Below are positions 40,301 to 49,550 of a stretch of 64,000 nt of DNA, piece by piece. Made by a program: the position numbers and the translations under genes. Origin of the DNA: Diplonema japonicum (lineage: Eukaryota > Euglenozoa > Diplonemea > Diplonemida > Diplonemidae); the NCBI GenBank assembly GCA_964019335.1, contig OZ025724.1:248001-312000 (forward strand). The letters are read 5' to 3'. Positions within the stretch are counted from its first letter, which is position 1, and each line of letters opens with the position of its first letter. The notes under the pieces are model-generated. The model did no database searches, was not told where the DNA came from, and worked only from the letters and a program-made list of their open reading frames with translations.

Positions 40301-42882
40301 TCACCAACCTCTGCATAACAGTCATTCCCCATAAATGGATACCCAGGACGGTTGGCCAGCGCGATCACTCTGAACATTGGGTGTACTTTGCAGCAAGCTT
40401 CTGACCCGTATTGGTTCGATCGCTTCGTGACGAACCTTCTGTTGTCGGCGAGCAGAATTTCACCGTCTTCGAGCAGGCCTTTCAAAACGCATATAACCTC
40501 TGGTGGTGCTTTGTCCATTTCGTCGATGACCAATGCCCTCCCGTGTGTCATCGCTCGGACTAATGGGGAATCTTCCCACACCATGACACCGTTTTGCAGC
40601 GAAGGTTGGATTGTGATTTGTGATACGGTGGTGTCGCGGTGGAGCTGCGTGTACTCGCGTTCCCATCGAAGAAGCTGCAGCACCCTGTCGCAAAGCTTGT
40701 TCTTCCCCACGCCTTGGTTCCCGATTAATAGAAGATGCTCGCCGAGGTCCAAGTCCCTCAGCATGGATTCCATTACAGCAAGCTGCGTCGGGATGTCGAC
40801 AAACTCAATGTCAGGCACGAGCTCATGTCTTTTTGGGTGAAGCCTTCCAACAGTTGTAGTACCCACCGTAACGCTCGACTCCGTCAGATGAACGGTTGTT
40901 GGATTGTGCGTTGCCTTCTGATCGGGGATCCCGCAGAACTTCATCAAATCGAACGCCTCCATTCGCTGTTCGTGCGGGAGCAGATCTGTCAGAATGGACT
41001 GCCTCACGCAGTAGTTGGCGTCGTCGGGGTACTTTGCCACCCTTTTGTTCACACGGAGAAGCTGTCTAAGGGATAAAGGCGGGATGGCACAGGTTTGCAG
41101 GCCTTCTTGATTCGCCCTTTGAATTGTAACACCGGAGAACTTACACAAAGCCGCAGCATGGTGCGCTTTGTCGCCCAGCAGCCACCTGATGTCCTCCGGG
41201 TGTGTGGCGCCTTCTTCAATGGAGAGCAACGAGGGTACCTCGTGGAAATCAAACATATGCTGTACCTCCGATGCCATCCAGTTCGGCCCCGCAGCGTGTT
41301 TTCCGATCGACGGTGTGCCAAGCGCAAGAACACGGAATCGCGGATGGATCCTATAAATGCGTCTAGCCTCCATGTCCTGCACCCCGGCAGGGTATTTCTT
41401 TGCGAGAACATCGTAACGAGATGAAGGGAGGTACCGTGCTCCGTCGAAAAGGACAAGTTCACGATCTTCAAGAAGCCTTGAAAGGGCGTTGTAGGTCCCA
41501 GGGGACAGACGTTGAAGACCGTCAAGGATGGCCAAACGGCCTTGAATAGCCGCTGTGACAAGTGGTGTCACCACCCATGTCGTCTCGCCTTTAGGCCCCG
41601 TCACACGTCTTTGCAACAGATCCCTCGCAGACATGTCCGAGTAGAGGAACATCGTCTCCGACGGGATGTACCCGAAAACAGAAGAAAACACCCTGGCAAG
41701 CATGGATTTTCCTTCGCCTTTGCCTCCGACCAAACAAATGTCCCTCCCAGACACGTGGCTCTGCGACATCCCGCTGAGGATTCGTTGTTGCACGCTTGTA
41801 AGCCTGCCCATGAACGCAAGATCAGGAATGGCAGCCCCCGTGTGGCAAGGGTACGACAAGCTTCCGTTGAACACGACACGGTCCCTTTCAACATGGGTGA
41901 CGGTGTAAGGCTGTAACGAATACTTTTTAAGACCAAACCCCGCCATTGCCTCAACGAAGATATCGTCGGTGGGAGGGACCAACATGTCCCACGGGTAGGC
42001 CCTCCACAAAACCGACCAGACAGAGAGATCAGGGAAAAGCCCGAGCTGCCTGATTGAAGACAGTATAGCATGTTCCGAGACAGGGGGGATCTTGGACAGA
42101 CCATGCGTTGACCGCGAAGGTTGGATCGTCAGCTCAGTCAACGACGCGGAGAACGCAACAATTGTCTGCAACGCCTCGCCGCGACACTTCGGCTCAGGCA
42201 ACGTCCTTGCTGCTGAAATCAATTCCCTAACAGGCACTGAGGGCACAACACAGCACTGAAATCGAGAACGTAAAGGTGGGTCCAAAGGCGACCCAGGGTA
42301 CGGCGGGCACGGCACCCCTAAGGCGATGACACGAAACCCTTCATGTACCCGAACAATTCCATTTTTAGTGAGTTCTTCTCTGGTTTTGATCCCTTCTCTA
42401 ATGAGGGAATCGTATCTTGTAGGAGACATGAGGAATCTCCCGTCCTCGAGGGTCATTTCACGGTTTTCCAAAAGGTTGTTGATGATGGGGAGAACGTTTC
42501 GCTCGCAGTTCTCGATTCCTTCAAGGATGAGAACCCTGCCTTCGGTTGCCGCTTTAACAGCAGGGAGGTCCGTGTAGTGAACATTCCCGCCTTGTTTGAT
42601 TTCCTTTCTCTGCTTCAGGTCGGACTCCGTTGTGTCTCGTGTTAATGGTACGTATTCCACAGCACGGCCGGAGACGTGGCAATATCTCATTGCTATCCAT
42701 CTTCTGAGAGGTCCGTAGGCGCCGATGAGGTACATGTCTTGCCCCATTCTGTCCTTTTTCGCCACCCATGAAACGACGTTATCCACCCAGCTGTTGTTCA
42801 GCAAGGGGGAGTGGGGCATGGAGGGGACATATTCCTCGTCGGTGTGCTGCAGGTGTGCCTCTACGGTGTTTAGTCGATTCAT
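37378..42882 (-). CDS. VWA8: VWA8-like protein: dynein-type AAA modules plus von Willebrand A domain
   Basis: 1834 residues, one exon, ATG at 42882 (MNRLNTVEAHLQ). Three AAA-type modules: the first near residue 60 has LIGAYGPLRRW where a Walker A would be, so it looks inactive; the second has LVGGKGEGKSMLA (about 380) with a Walker-B-like LAILDGLQRL; the third has LIGNQGVGKNKL (about 715) and RALVIDEMDKAPPE. A long beta-rich region follows, then a Gly/Asp/Glu-rich linker (about 1470-1515) and a C-terminal VWA domain with the MIDAS motif FDTSASM (about 1648). Order and length match VWA8 of animals and Dictyostelium (about 1900 residues), an ATPase described at mitochondria or peroxisomes. A targeting peptide is not obvious. 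Confidence 0.92.
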   Translation of the reverse strand: MNRLNTVEAHLQHTDEEYVPSMPHSPLLNNSWVDNVVSWVAKKDRMGQDMYLIGAYGPLRRWIAMRYCHVSGRAVEYVPLTRDTTESDLKQRKEIKQGGNVHYTDLPAVKAATEGRVLILEGIENCERNVLPIINNLLENREMTLEDGRFLMSPTRYDSLIREGIKTREELTKNGIVRVHEGFRVIALGVPCPPYPGSPLDPPLRSRFQCCVVPSVPVRELISAARTLPEPKCRGEALQTIVAFSASLTELTIQPSRSTHGLSKIPPVSEHAILSSIRQLGLFPDLSVWSVLWRAYPWDMLVPPTDDIFVEAMAGFGLKKYSLQPYTVTHVERDRVVFNGSLSYPCHTGAAIPDLAFMGRLTSVQQRILSGMSQSHVSGRDICLVGGKGEGKSMLARVFSSVFGYIPSETMFLYSDMSARDLLQRRVTGPKGETTWVVTPLVTAAIQGRLAILDGLQRLSPGTYNALSRLLEDRELVLFDGARYLPSSRYDVLAKKYPAGVQDMEARRIYRIHPRFRVLALGTPSIGKHAAGPNWMASEVQHMFDFHEVPSLLSIEEGATHPEDIRWLLGDKAHHAAALCKFSGVTIQRANQEGLQTCAIPPLSLRQLLRVNKRVAKYPDDANYCVRQSILTDLLPHEQRMEAFDLMKFCGIPDQKATHNPTTVHLTESSVTVGTTTVGRLHPKRHELVPDIEFVDIPTQLAVMESMLRDLDLGEHLLLIGNQGVGKNKLCDRVLQLLRWEREYTQLHRDTTVSQITIQPSLQNGVMVWEDSPLVRAMTHGRALVIDEMDKAPPEVICVLKGLLEDGEILLADNRRFVTKRSNQYGSEACCKVHPMFRVIALANRPGYPFMGNDCYAEVGDVFSCHVVGNPDPTSELILLQTVAGKVPENVLKRVVNAFGELRGLSDKGDITYPYSTREAVAVAKHLSSHPRDGIVGALSNVIGFDAYDPEMLELLKNVFDRNGLAFSSGGGLSAAASALSAEVPLRPLASIMQLFYESNGVLIKPFTIDTPTSNIPFSLKPAKTFEFTSARNKLFTEEVGGFFSQTSIVSIHSGADPTVPTLHLLTSDQYSVSVSSYHFASMKLATLMFPSSPSAQPYLAELPMKSCFVLYHFESKKLVSLKENNGRFLEPTRTVDLDVAGVWKAASFDEKALFFTDNEVLVVDPTTLDVSVYTLPWKMTQAHPVSNDRIQIQRDAESTQYHLVIDNKAAVLVVGGSHSGYSVAGEVFSALDEKEDPNDLLKMKPQKVPPVDSMTKLLPGDICVQPVMAAGRYAHAARLGADVGTVLTSISAGTPPLNSKTKPMCDSWSQEILCYPSRSSSEVIPPTTWLHKASLLASGWPANERGVSTLEVVNLREGTSRKIAVGSRPGSSWDIGVDVAPAPKQVVELSDGRVAVLLADGQVRIFEVRPDMLLKDERKWNIKTNPSSTASKNENPHSDQQTNEQKERPDEQSNEGNEGNGDGEGNGDGDGDGEGEGAGEGSGSGGGSGGPTDGYKSKKSEQKKQGSHEVVIDDKMNITKESTSKKDDELAAKVVEEAKKRATEMAQRKLLEGADRPSLANLDAGAYARLKEAVKNEVRSLRGLLESVEAKEKERVWITNQTVGDLDDSRLVDGATGETTIFKRRTVSKPPPGAAQKTPKRLLFSFDTSASMARFDPEDRRLARSAAVAVLIMEGFANFQHKYDYSIIAHNGDSPCIEIVPFGSPPRTELDKFAVIKAIYGGTNCKTGDNTLGSAKIAVEKVLEREADDYFVVLLSDANVSQYGIDAGSLSEFLMSDPKVTSHVVLIAAEHGAAHLAASLPAGTGHLVTNTAMLPKVFQNLFKQSLLGMKSRM

Positions 42883-43007
42883 GGATTTTTTTCCCTCCTG
42901 GGTGGGGATAGAAGAATATGGGAATATGTTGGGGGGGGGGGGGGGGGAATTCGAGAACAATTCTGTTTTTTTTTGTTGTTTTAACAAATATTATTTGTCG
43001 ACACGCT

Positions 43008-43038
<31 letters not shown>

Positions 43039-43039
43039 A

Positions 43040-43668
43040 AAGGCCCGAATAATCCCTTTATTTGGGCAGTGGAGGGGGGGTGTTTGGGCTCCAAAAAAAA
43101 AGAATTATTTGGAATACACTTATTTGGGTTGTACTTATTTGGGCTGGGGGGACCTGCCACATGGAAAGCAGGGAGCGGCCACCAGACATGAATCCATGTG
43201 CCCCTCCGGCAACGCAGAAGCACCCGGGCCACCCACAAAGCGCCTTCGAACTAAGTAGTTCCATGAAATTTTGAACCGTTCATCACGAACCATCTAGCTT
43301 CTAGCTTCTTGCGTTAAGAAAAATAGTCTCTCACAATAACCCCCAGGTGCTAACCCCCGTGGTCCCTGTTCAAAATGCAAAGGAATTGCTTGTAAGTGCC
43401 CAAAACCAGGCGGAAATCGACTTTTTGGTCAAAAAAGGGGTGTAGTACATGGGTTAGGTAGGCTAGTACCCTGCACAGGCGTAACTGAGAAAAACCTGTT
43501 GCACGACCACCATGTGACCCCCCCACCCCCTGGTCCCCCCCCAAAAAAAAAGAAAGGGAGTCGGAAATTATTCGGGAAATTTGGAGTGGAAAAATCCCTG
43601 AAAAAAAAAAGAATTATTTGGGAAAAAACACATTATTTGGGAGGGAATTATTCGGGCCCCCCCTTTAG
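43040..43668. mobile_element. MITE N, copy 1 (terminal inverted repeats)
   Basis: Left end GGCCCGAATAATCCCT and right end (43652-43668) AGGGAATTATTCGGGCC are inverted repeats. Subterminal TTATTTGGG occurs repeatedly. No transposase, about 630 bases. A second copy lies inverted at 55900-56255. Inside it is the 43345-43545 repeat. Confidence 0.75.
43345..43545 (+). repeat. Fold-back repeat F, copy 1 (inside MITE N)
   Basis: CCCCGTGGTCCCTGTTCAAA, TGCCCAAAA, GGCGGAAATCGACTTTTTGG and CATGTGACCCCCCCACC match the reverse complement of 53735-53960. No ORF of note. Confidence 0.65.
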
Positions 43669-44364
43669 TTGATGGGCGTTGAAGGTGTTTTTTTTTTTTT
43701 TTTTTTTTTTTTTTTCGTACGAACAAATGAAGCGAACTAGTTTTCTTTTCTTTTTTCCTTCTCTTCTTTTTCATTTTTTTTTTTTTTCCTTTTTTTTTTC
43801 CATAATAAGTTTTAAGAGGGGAAGGAGGAGAGGGAAAAAGATTCCAGCGATTACAAAAAAAAGGAACAAGCAGAATAAAAGGGAAGGGGAAAGTACTAGT
43901 ATAAAAAGTAAACGAGGTAATAAGAGGTTCTTGGAGGGGGGGGGGGGGGGGGAGAAGGGAAAAAAATAAATCAGCTTTCATAAGATAGTAGCGCAGCGAT
44001 ATTATTCTTTCGTTGTTCTTTTTTTTCTTCTTTTTTTTTTTTTTCTAACGGGTTTTTGGAGAGCATGCAGTACTTATCAACAACGTTATCTTTTTAGAGG
44101 GCATTCCTCAGAACCTTTTTGTGGCAACATTATTGGAAAGTTTCAGAAATGCTGCCCCCCTATTTTTTAATTGCTATTTTTCTTCTTGGGTGAGGGGTGA
44201 GAGAAAAAAATTCTTTATGACTATAAGTCTTTGTTGTTGAGCACAAAAAGGGTTTTTACAAGTTGCATATAGTTTTAAAAGCATTTCTCTTTTTGACAGA
44301 TAATTATTTGTAACAAAAAAAAAAAAAAAAAAAAGGGAATGGGAAAGGATTGGCTTTTTTTTTT
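43669..44364. other. Spacer
   Basis: Homopolymers (31 T at 43685-43715, G-run at 43937-43952) and unremarkable AT-rich DNA; nothing coding seen. Confidence 0.5.
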
Positions 44365-44945
44365 TTTATTTCACTCTTCGTCATTTTCTTCACTCACTAG
44401 GGGCCTCATTATTTAACGCGAAATGGCCATTATTTAACGCGAAACGGCCATTATTTAACGCGAAATCGCCATTATTTAACTAGTTAAATAATGAGATTTT
44501 GCAGTTAAATAATGGCCCTTCAGAGTGAAAAAATGGGTCTTGTCGTGGAAAAAAATGCACCCAACCCCTTGAAAAATTTTTTTGGGGTGGGGGTATTTTG
44601 ACTATTTTTGGCCATCTGAGGCCATTCCAGCCCTTAAAAGTGGGAATAAGTGCCTTACTTCCCCTTTAAATGCCACGGCGAAATAGCTACCCTGTATTAC
44701 CTTAGGAAAATCCCCAAAAAGCTGACCTGCGTGAAAAAAAACAGCAGTGAAAGCAGTGAAGAGTGAGTGACTCAAATGACGAAGAGTGAAATAAAACGAC
44801 TTACTTGCCGCCAAATGAGCCATTATTTAACACTCGTTACCCGTTTTTTTGCACTCGGGCCCTGCGGGCCCTCGTGCAAAAAATTCGGGAACTCGAGTTA
44901 AATAATGACTCATTATTTGTTGGCAATAAATAGTTATTTTTTTAA
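44365..44945 (+). mobile_element. TIR element M, copy 1, with long terminal hairpin
   Basis: A 34-base inverted repeat, TTTATTTCACTCTTCGTCAT and on, bounds 44365-44795 (right arm 44762-44795, about four mismatches). Homology with copy 2 (47400) runs past the right arm to AATAAATAGTTATTTTT. Near the left end ATTATTTAACGCGAAAYGGC is repeated three times, followed by a perfect 24-base palindrome (44470-44493, half CATTATTTAACT). No transposase. Confidence 0.8.
44817..44911. repeat. 95-base hairpin at the right end of element M copy 1
   Basis: Arms of about 46 bases around TGC at 44863-44865. The core is GGGCCC-TGC-GGGCCC, flanked by GCACTC/CTCGTGC, CCCG/CGGG, CTCG/CGAG and outer CATTATTTAA/TTAAATAATG. 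Copy 2 at 47660 lacks exactly this segment. Confidence 0.85.
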
Positions 44946-45100
44946 TTTCCCTTTTTTTTTTTTTTTTTTTTTTTGATTTCACTTTTCTGATAGTTTTGAG
45001 ATATGAAGTGTGGTAACTCTGGGAGATTACGGTACCCCCCTCCTAGCCAAAGGCTATGAAGTTAGCCCATCTTAAGAAAAAAAAAAGAAAAAAAAAAAAA

Positions 45101-45147
45101 GAGACATTTAAGGGTACCTGCGGTATGTGACAGGACGCCTAAAAAAA
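45101..45147 (-). repeat. 45-bp hairpin unit, copy 3
   Basis: AGACATTTAAGGGTACCTGC then GGTATGTGACAGGACGCC: differs by one base (GTGACAGG for GTGGCAGG) from the unit at 7229 over about 40 bases. Stands alone between A-runs. Confidence 0.75.
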
Positions 45148-45529
45148 GAAGAAATGAACAACAAATAGTACTCTTTTTTTTGAAGGGAGAATACATACAT
45201 TACATGCTAGGGGGGGGAGGGGGGGAGGCATTTTAATTTTCATCATATTTCCCCCTTCCAAAAAAAAAGGGGGGGAAAAGAAATGAAAAAAAAAAAAAAA
45301 AAAAAAAACACACAACACAGGTTCAATTTTTTTTTTTCTCCTTCGACCCTTGTTTTCTACACCACTTTGCTATCGCCAAGGAAATGACTTTACCGCTTCG
45401 AGGTAACGGTAAAGTCATTACTTGTTGGTGGCAAAATAGCTATCACTTAAAAAAAAAAACTCATAGAGTAAGAAAAAGGAAGGGGGGGGGGGGGGGGGTG
45501 AAACTCGGGTGAATATTGTTAAGGACTGG

Positions 45530-45565
<36 letters not shown>

Positions 45566-45574
45566 CCCGCCCTA

Positions 45575-47206
45575 TCACCTCGACACATCCTCGGAGTAAG
45601 GTTGGTTTGGCACCTTGGGGCACGTGTTGGTTGCACCCTCATCGTTTTTCGATCTCATTTCAATGTCGTTTAAAACATCATCCGTCTCGGTTCGCTTCAG
45701 CCCACGGTTGGGCGACAGGTGGGTAATAATCTGAGGCCCAGTACAGTCGCAAGTTGAAGAGTTAAGGTCGTCCACCCCGGGCTTGAATATCCCAAACGCG
45801 AAATCCTCAGCTTCAAGGCCGGCAAGATAATCATCAGAGGTATCGACCTCTTCAAAATTCTTCGTCGTAATATACTTGTAATTTTCATAGATCTTTCGAG
45901 CGGGGAGGACACGCATGATGACCAGCTCGACCACAACCTTGGCGATGGTGAACAACGCGAAACCGGTAACCAGCGTCAAAAGAACAGCCTTCAAGGAAAA
46001 CTGCGTGAGGAACCCCTTCTGTATAAAGATGATCCGCAACCCGTGCCTGTTAAAAAACGTCACAGTATCGTTGTTCCGAACCGCGGTCACCGTTTTGAAC
46101 TCCGCTTTCGGTATAAATTGAACTTCGTAGGTGTACTGTAGCTTGCTAACCTGCATCCCAGGGGTTGCATAGTCAATCATTACCATGAAAACCCCCCCAT
46201 CGTATCTCAACGTTGCTGGTAGGCAATATGTGTCGTCCGGTGAAACAGGCGTTTTTGGATTACATGAGTTAGCAATGGGGTCCCAAGTGCATCTGTTTTG
46301 TTCAATAGAATTGCAAGTGTCGTAAGATGCGAGTGTGCAAATCGGGCCTGCCCAGTAGCACGGTGAATCACAGTCGGATGTGTTTAGTTTTTCATGGCAG
46401 TTTGCATTTTCTGAATCGTCTGTGAATGAGTCGAGGCCTTTGGGGCCGAGCCCGGCGGATTCGAGGAATTTTCCGATTGTTAAAATATCGCCGGATGCAA
46501 TTCCTAAAAAACCTTGTTTGTCGATGAGCCTTGCGATGTCCGACGTCGGGCTGCGTGGGACAAAGGACAAATCGCTACCAGTTGGCATTGTCAGCACCGC
46601 CGTCCGAAGATCCGCAGAATGCCTTACGACGTCTGTCTTCGAACCGTACACTGCATGAGACCACATCATTGTAAACCTCTCGATATCGCCAACAAAATAC
46701 GATTTTGAACGAATTTTATTCATTGAACTGTACGTCTCCGGTAGAGGGCATGGTATCCCTTGTTCGTTGATAAGAGAAACGTCGCTTCCATCCTTGTTGC
46801 GGATGTATATCGGCTCGGAACAGCCCGGTTCATACTGTTCTGTAAGAATGCTTATTCTCGTGGAGAGAAACATTGAGAATTCTTCTCCGGGTGGGTTTAG
46901 GGTTGTTACTTCGTCCAACCATAAGCATGGGAGTGTCATGCTAGTGGGTGCGAGGCCGTTTCTACAGTATGTCTCGAGTGATTTGTTGTGGGAGCCGCGT
47001 CGTAAGGAAGTTGTGATGCCTCCGTGTGGTGCCTCTTTGATGAGGTAGCCTTCTTGTAGAAGTAGCTCGTATATTACCACATAGGCGAAAATTGCAGCGC
47101 TGATGAGAATTCGAGCGAAGCCTAGCTTTCTGTCACGGATGCGGACCACTTTTACAGTTTCGTAGGCGAAAAGATGGTTGAGGACTTCGTTTCTCCACCA
47201 TCCCAT
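45575..47206 (-). CDS. P2X-type ATP-gated cation channel
   Basis: 543 residues, ATG at 47206. The N-terminal LFAYETVKVVRIRDRKLGFA matches the P2X cytosolic signature (F-x-Y-x-T-x-K ... G). TM1 is about 30-50 (ILISAAIFAYVVIYELLL). Before TM2 lies FFNRHGLRIIFIQKG (P2X: KAYGIRFDI...GKF), and TM2 is about 408-432 (VLLTLVTGFALFTIAKVVVE) followed by YENYKY. Two TM segments with a large ectodomain is the P2X plan; three subunits form the channel. In the ectodomain sits a Cys-rich block (NCHEKLNTSDCDSPCYWAGP and on, nine Cys in about 50 residues) resembling a PSI module, not usual in P2X. The cytosolic tail is long (about 110 residues) and acidic. Confidence 0.9.
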   Translation of the reverse strand: MGWWRNEVLNHLFAYETVKVVRIRDRKLGFARILISAAIFAYVVIYELLLQEGYLIKEAPHGGITTSLRRGSHNKSLETYCRNGLAPTSMTLPCLWLDEVTTLNPPGEEFSMFLSTRISILTEQYEPGCSEPIYIRNKDGSDVSLINEQGIPCPLPETYSSMNKIRSKSYFVGDIERFTMMWSHAVYGSKTDVVRHSADLRTAVLTMPTGSDLSFVPRSPTSDIARLIDKQGFLGIASGDILTIGKFLESAGLGPKGLDSFTDDSENANCHEKLNTSDCDSPCYWAGPICTLASYDTCNSIEQNRCTWDPIANSCNPKTPVSPDDTYCLPATLRYDGGVFMVMIDYATPGMQVSKLQYTYEVQFIPKAEFKTVTAVRNNDTVTFFNRHGLRIIFIQKGFLTQFSLKAVLLTLVTGFALFTIAKVVVELVIMRVLPARKIYENYKYITTKNFEEVDTSDDYLAGLEAEDFAFGIFKPGVDDLNSSTCDCTGPQIITHLSPNRGLKRTETDDVLNDIEMRSKNDEGATNTCPKVPNQPYSEDVSR

Positions 47207-47399
47207 TGCAGCGATGTTTTCCCTCCCCCCCCCCCCCCCCGCCCCTTTGAAAGGTTGTTGTTTTTTTTTTTTTTTTTAGAAAAGAAAAAAAAAATGAAAA
47301 TTTATTTATTATTATTTTTTTTTTTTTTTATATATATTTTTTTTTTTTTTTTTTTTTCGTACAAAGTAAATGTTTGACAAAGAAGCGATATTTTTTTTT
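47207..47399. other. Homopolymer spacer upstream of the P2X gene
   Basis: C-run, T-runs and AT-rich DNA; no gene. Confidence 0.5.
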
Positions 47400-47695
47400 T
47401 TTATTTCACTCTTCGTCATTTTTTTGTCACTCACTACGGGGGGGGGGGGGGGGGGGGGGGGCTCATAATTTAACGCGAAATGGCAACCCTGCAGTGCTAT
47501 AGTTCCCCTTTAAATGCCACGGCGAAATAGCAACCCCATATTACCTTAGGAAAATCCCCAAAAAGGCTGACCTGCGTGAAAAAAAACAGCAGTGAAAGCA
47601 GTGAAGAGTGAGTGACTCAAACGACGAAGAGTGAAATAAAACGACTTACTTGCCGCCAAATGAGCCATTATTTGTTGGCAATAAATAGTTATTTT
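47400..47695 (+). mobile_element. TIR element M, copy 2 (no hairpin)
   Basis: Inverted repeats 47400-47435 and 47607-47640 as in copy 1. Internal CTTTAAATGCCACGGCGAAA and the stretch to GGCAATAAATAGTTATTTTT are nearly identical to copy 1. The left part after the TIR is replaced by a 24-G run, and the terminal hairpin is absent. Confidence 0.8.
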
Positions 47696-48248
47696 TCCTC
47701 CCTCTCCCCCCGTTTTCTCTCTTTTTTTTTTTGTTGCTCTCCCTTTTTTTATCCCCCTTTTTTTTATGAAATGAATTTTGGTTCAACAAGATTCGGGGAT
47801 GTTAAGATAATGGTCCGTTTTTTTTTTCTTTTATAATGAGAAAAGGAGGGGGGGGGGGGGGGGGAAGGAAGAAGAGAAAGAAAAAAAGAAAGGTGTTAGC
47901 GCCTACGACGTAGGACTAGTTTAGGTTTTTTTTTTTTTTTTTTTTTTTTTCAAAGGAGAGAACACACATAAGAAAAAAAAATTAAAAGGAAAAAAGCAAA
48001 GAGAAACGAGGGGGGGAAAAAAAAAATGTTACATGAAAAAAAAATTGTAAAATAAAATTCTTGAGGTTTTTCCTTTTTTTTTTTGAGAAAGGGGGAGGGG
48101 AAAATTTTTCACTATGATGGGGGGGGGGGGGAAGGGGGAGAAAGCCCATCGACCCACTAAAAAAAACTAAGCGCTTCGCGCTCTAAGTAAAAAAAAAAAA
48201 AAAAAAAAATCTTTTTTTTCTAAAAAAAAAAAAAAAAAAACTATAATA
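47696..48248. other. Spacer with a small hairpin
   Basis: G-, T- and A-runs. At 48165-48187 ACTAAGCGCTTCGCGCTCTA forms an imperfect hairpin with a GCGCTTCGCGC tip, like the tips of the long hairpins at 55181 and 55710. No gene. Confidence 0.45.
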
Positions 48249-48538
48249 TTACACAGACCGACAGTCATCAGTGCAGGCAAACACTGTTGGTGTCCGCCTA
48301 CCTTTTCGAAAAATATCGCTGCCCCCATGCCGCCCCTTAATCTTCTTAGTGGCTGGTTCAACAGAATGGCTTCTGTATGAGGCCTTAGAGAGCATTGTAC
48401 AAGGAGTGTTCTTATGCCGGAAGTGAGGCGGAGCTGTCGAACTGCGCTGGCGTGGTTTCAAGGCCTTTTTCTTGGGTCGCCGCTTTCTCATCACTTTCAT
48501 GTGTCGATCCTTGTGCCACTCCCACCCGCTCTGGGCGC

Positions 48539-48569
<31 letters not shown>

Positions 48570-48823
48570 TGTACATACTCCGAGTCACAATAAATTGCCG
48601 CTTTACACTCACACCATCTGGCCGCCATGTTTTTCAACCCACACCAGCTGCACTCAAGCCATTCTCGGTCGTAAAATTTTAACCCGCATTCTGTACACAC
48701 CAATACAATTGGTGTTTTCCACCACGTACTCGGAGCCCTTCCCCCTTCCCGGTATCCATAATCCTGTTCATTATGTAATGCTGTGATATCACAGTTTTGG
48801 AGGTGCTTCCTGTGACCATGCAT
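48249..48823 (-). CDS. Two-exon MYND-like zinc finger protein
   Basis: complement(join(48249..48528,48579..48823)), 174 residues. Exon 1 (MHGHRKHLQNCDITALHNEQ) contains CTECGLKF, CSWCGLKN and WCECKAAIYCDSD; exon 2 opens GWEWHKDRHMKVMRKRRPKK. Joined, C-x2-C...C-x-C...YC...W-x-x-H gives a MYND-like zinc finger, a protein-protein interaction module. The second half is very basic (KVMRKRRPKKKALKPRQ), suggesting nuclear location or nucleic acid binding. The acceptor is CCCAGAG; the earlier AG (CCCAG) would give a short, stopped product. It is between two mobile elements but has no sign of belonging to one. Confidence 0.65.
48529..48578 (-). other. 50-bp intron of the MYND-like gene
   Basis: Donor GTATGT, then about 28 adenines, then GCTGCGCCCAGAG. 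Again no pyrimidine tract. Confidence 0.7.
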
Positions 48824-49138
48824 GTTTTTTTTTTGGGGGGGGAGGCCCCAAGGGGGGAGGGGGGGTATTACCCCTGTCCCCAAACCCTTGTTTTGTCTCC
48901 CTTTTTTTTTTTTTTTTTTTTTTTTCCAAGAAATTTCCAAAAAAAAAAAAAAAAGTTTTTTTTAAAAACACACAGACGGAGGAAAAAAAAAAAGGGGGGG
49001 AAAGAGCCGGGTTTTTGGGTATAAATCCTGAGGGATAATACTGCATGCTAACCCCCTACTCTTTTTACACAAAAAATAAAAAAATAAAAAAATAAATAGA
49101 GGAACTGGCAATTGGCAAACCGGGGGGGGGGAAAGGGG
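48824..49138. other. Spacer
   Basis: G-, A- and T-runs; no gene. GAGGAACTGGCAATTGGC at 49099 looks like a partial start of repeat R2. Confidence 0.45.
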
Positions 49139-49325
49139 GAACTGGCCGTTATTTGTACGTGGGCAGGTGAAAAACCTGGAGAAGGCTAACAACCCGTAAA
49201 ACACTATTTACGTAGATTAACGGTCCCCTTTGTTCGAACAAGGTAAAGACACCTTCCATCACGTTTGCCGTCATCGCTCTGTTTCCCCCTTTTTGTTTAG
49301 ACATGTCACAGACTCAAAAGATGTG
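49139..49325. repeat. Dispersed repeat R2, copy 2
   Basis: AACTGGCCGTTATTTGTACG, AAAACCTGGAGAAGG, CAACCCGTAAAACAC, TTTTTGTTTAGACATGTCA: same block order as 14543-14660, with about 60 extra bases in the middle. Confidence 0.65.
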
Positions 49326-49550
49326 GAAATAAAACAAAAAAAAAAAAAACAAAAAAAAAAAGGAAAACAAAGGAAAGATAAAGAGCGAAGCCATAGTACC
49401 AGAAAAAAAAAAAAAAAAAAAAAGCAAGAAAAAGGGGGGAAAAGGTTTTGCTGTTGTAGGCTGCAGGCGTCAGTACGCTCATTACAGAACTACGAGAGAA
49501 GGTGTACCTGAGCACTATGGGTAAAGCCCATTGCACTGAGGGAAAAATCT

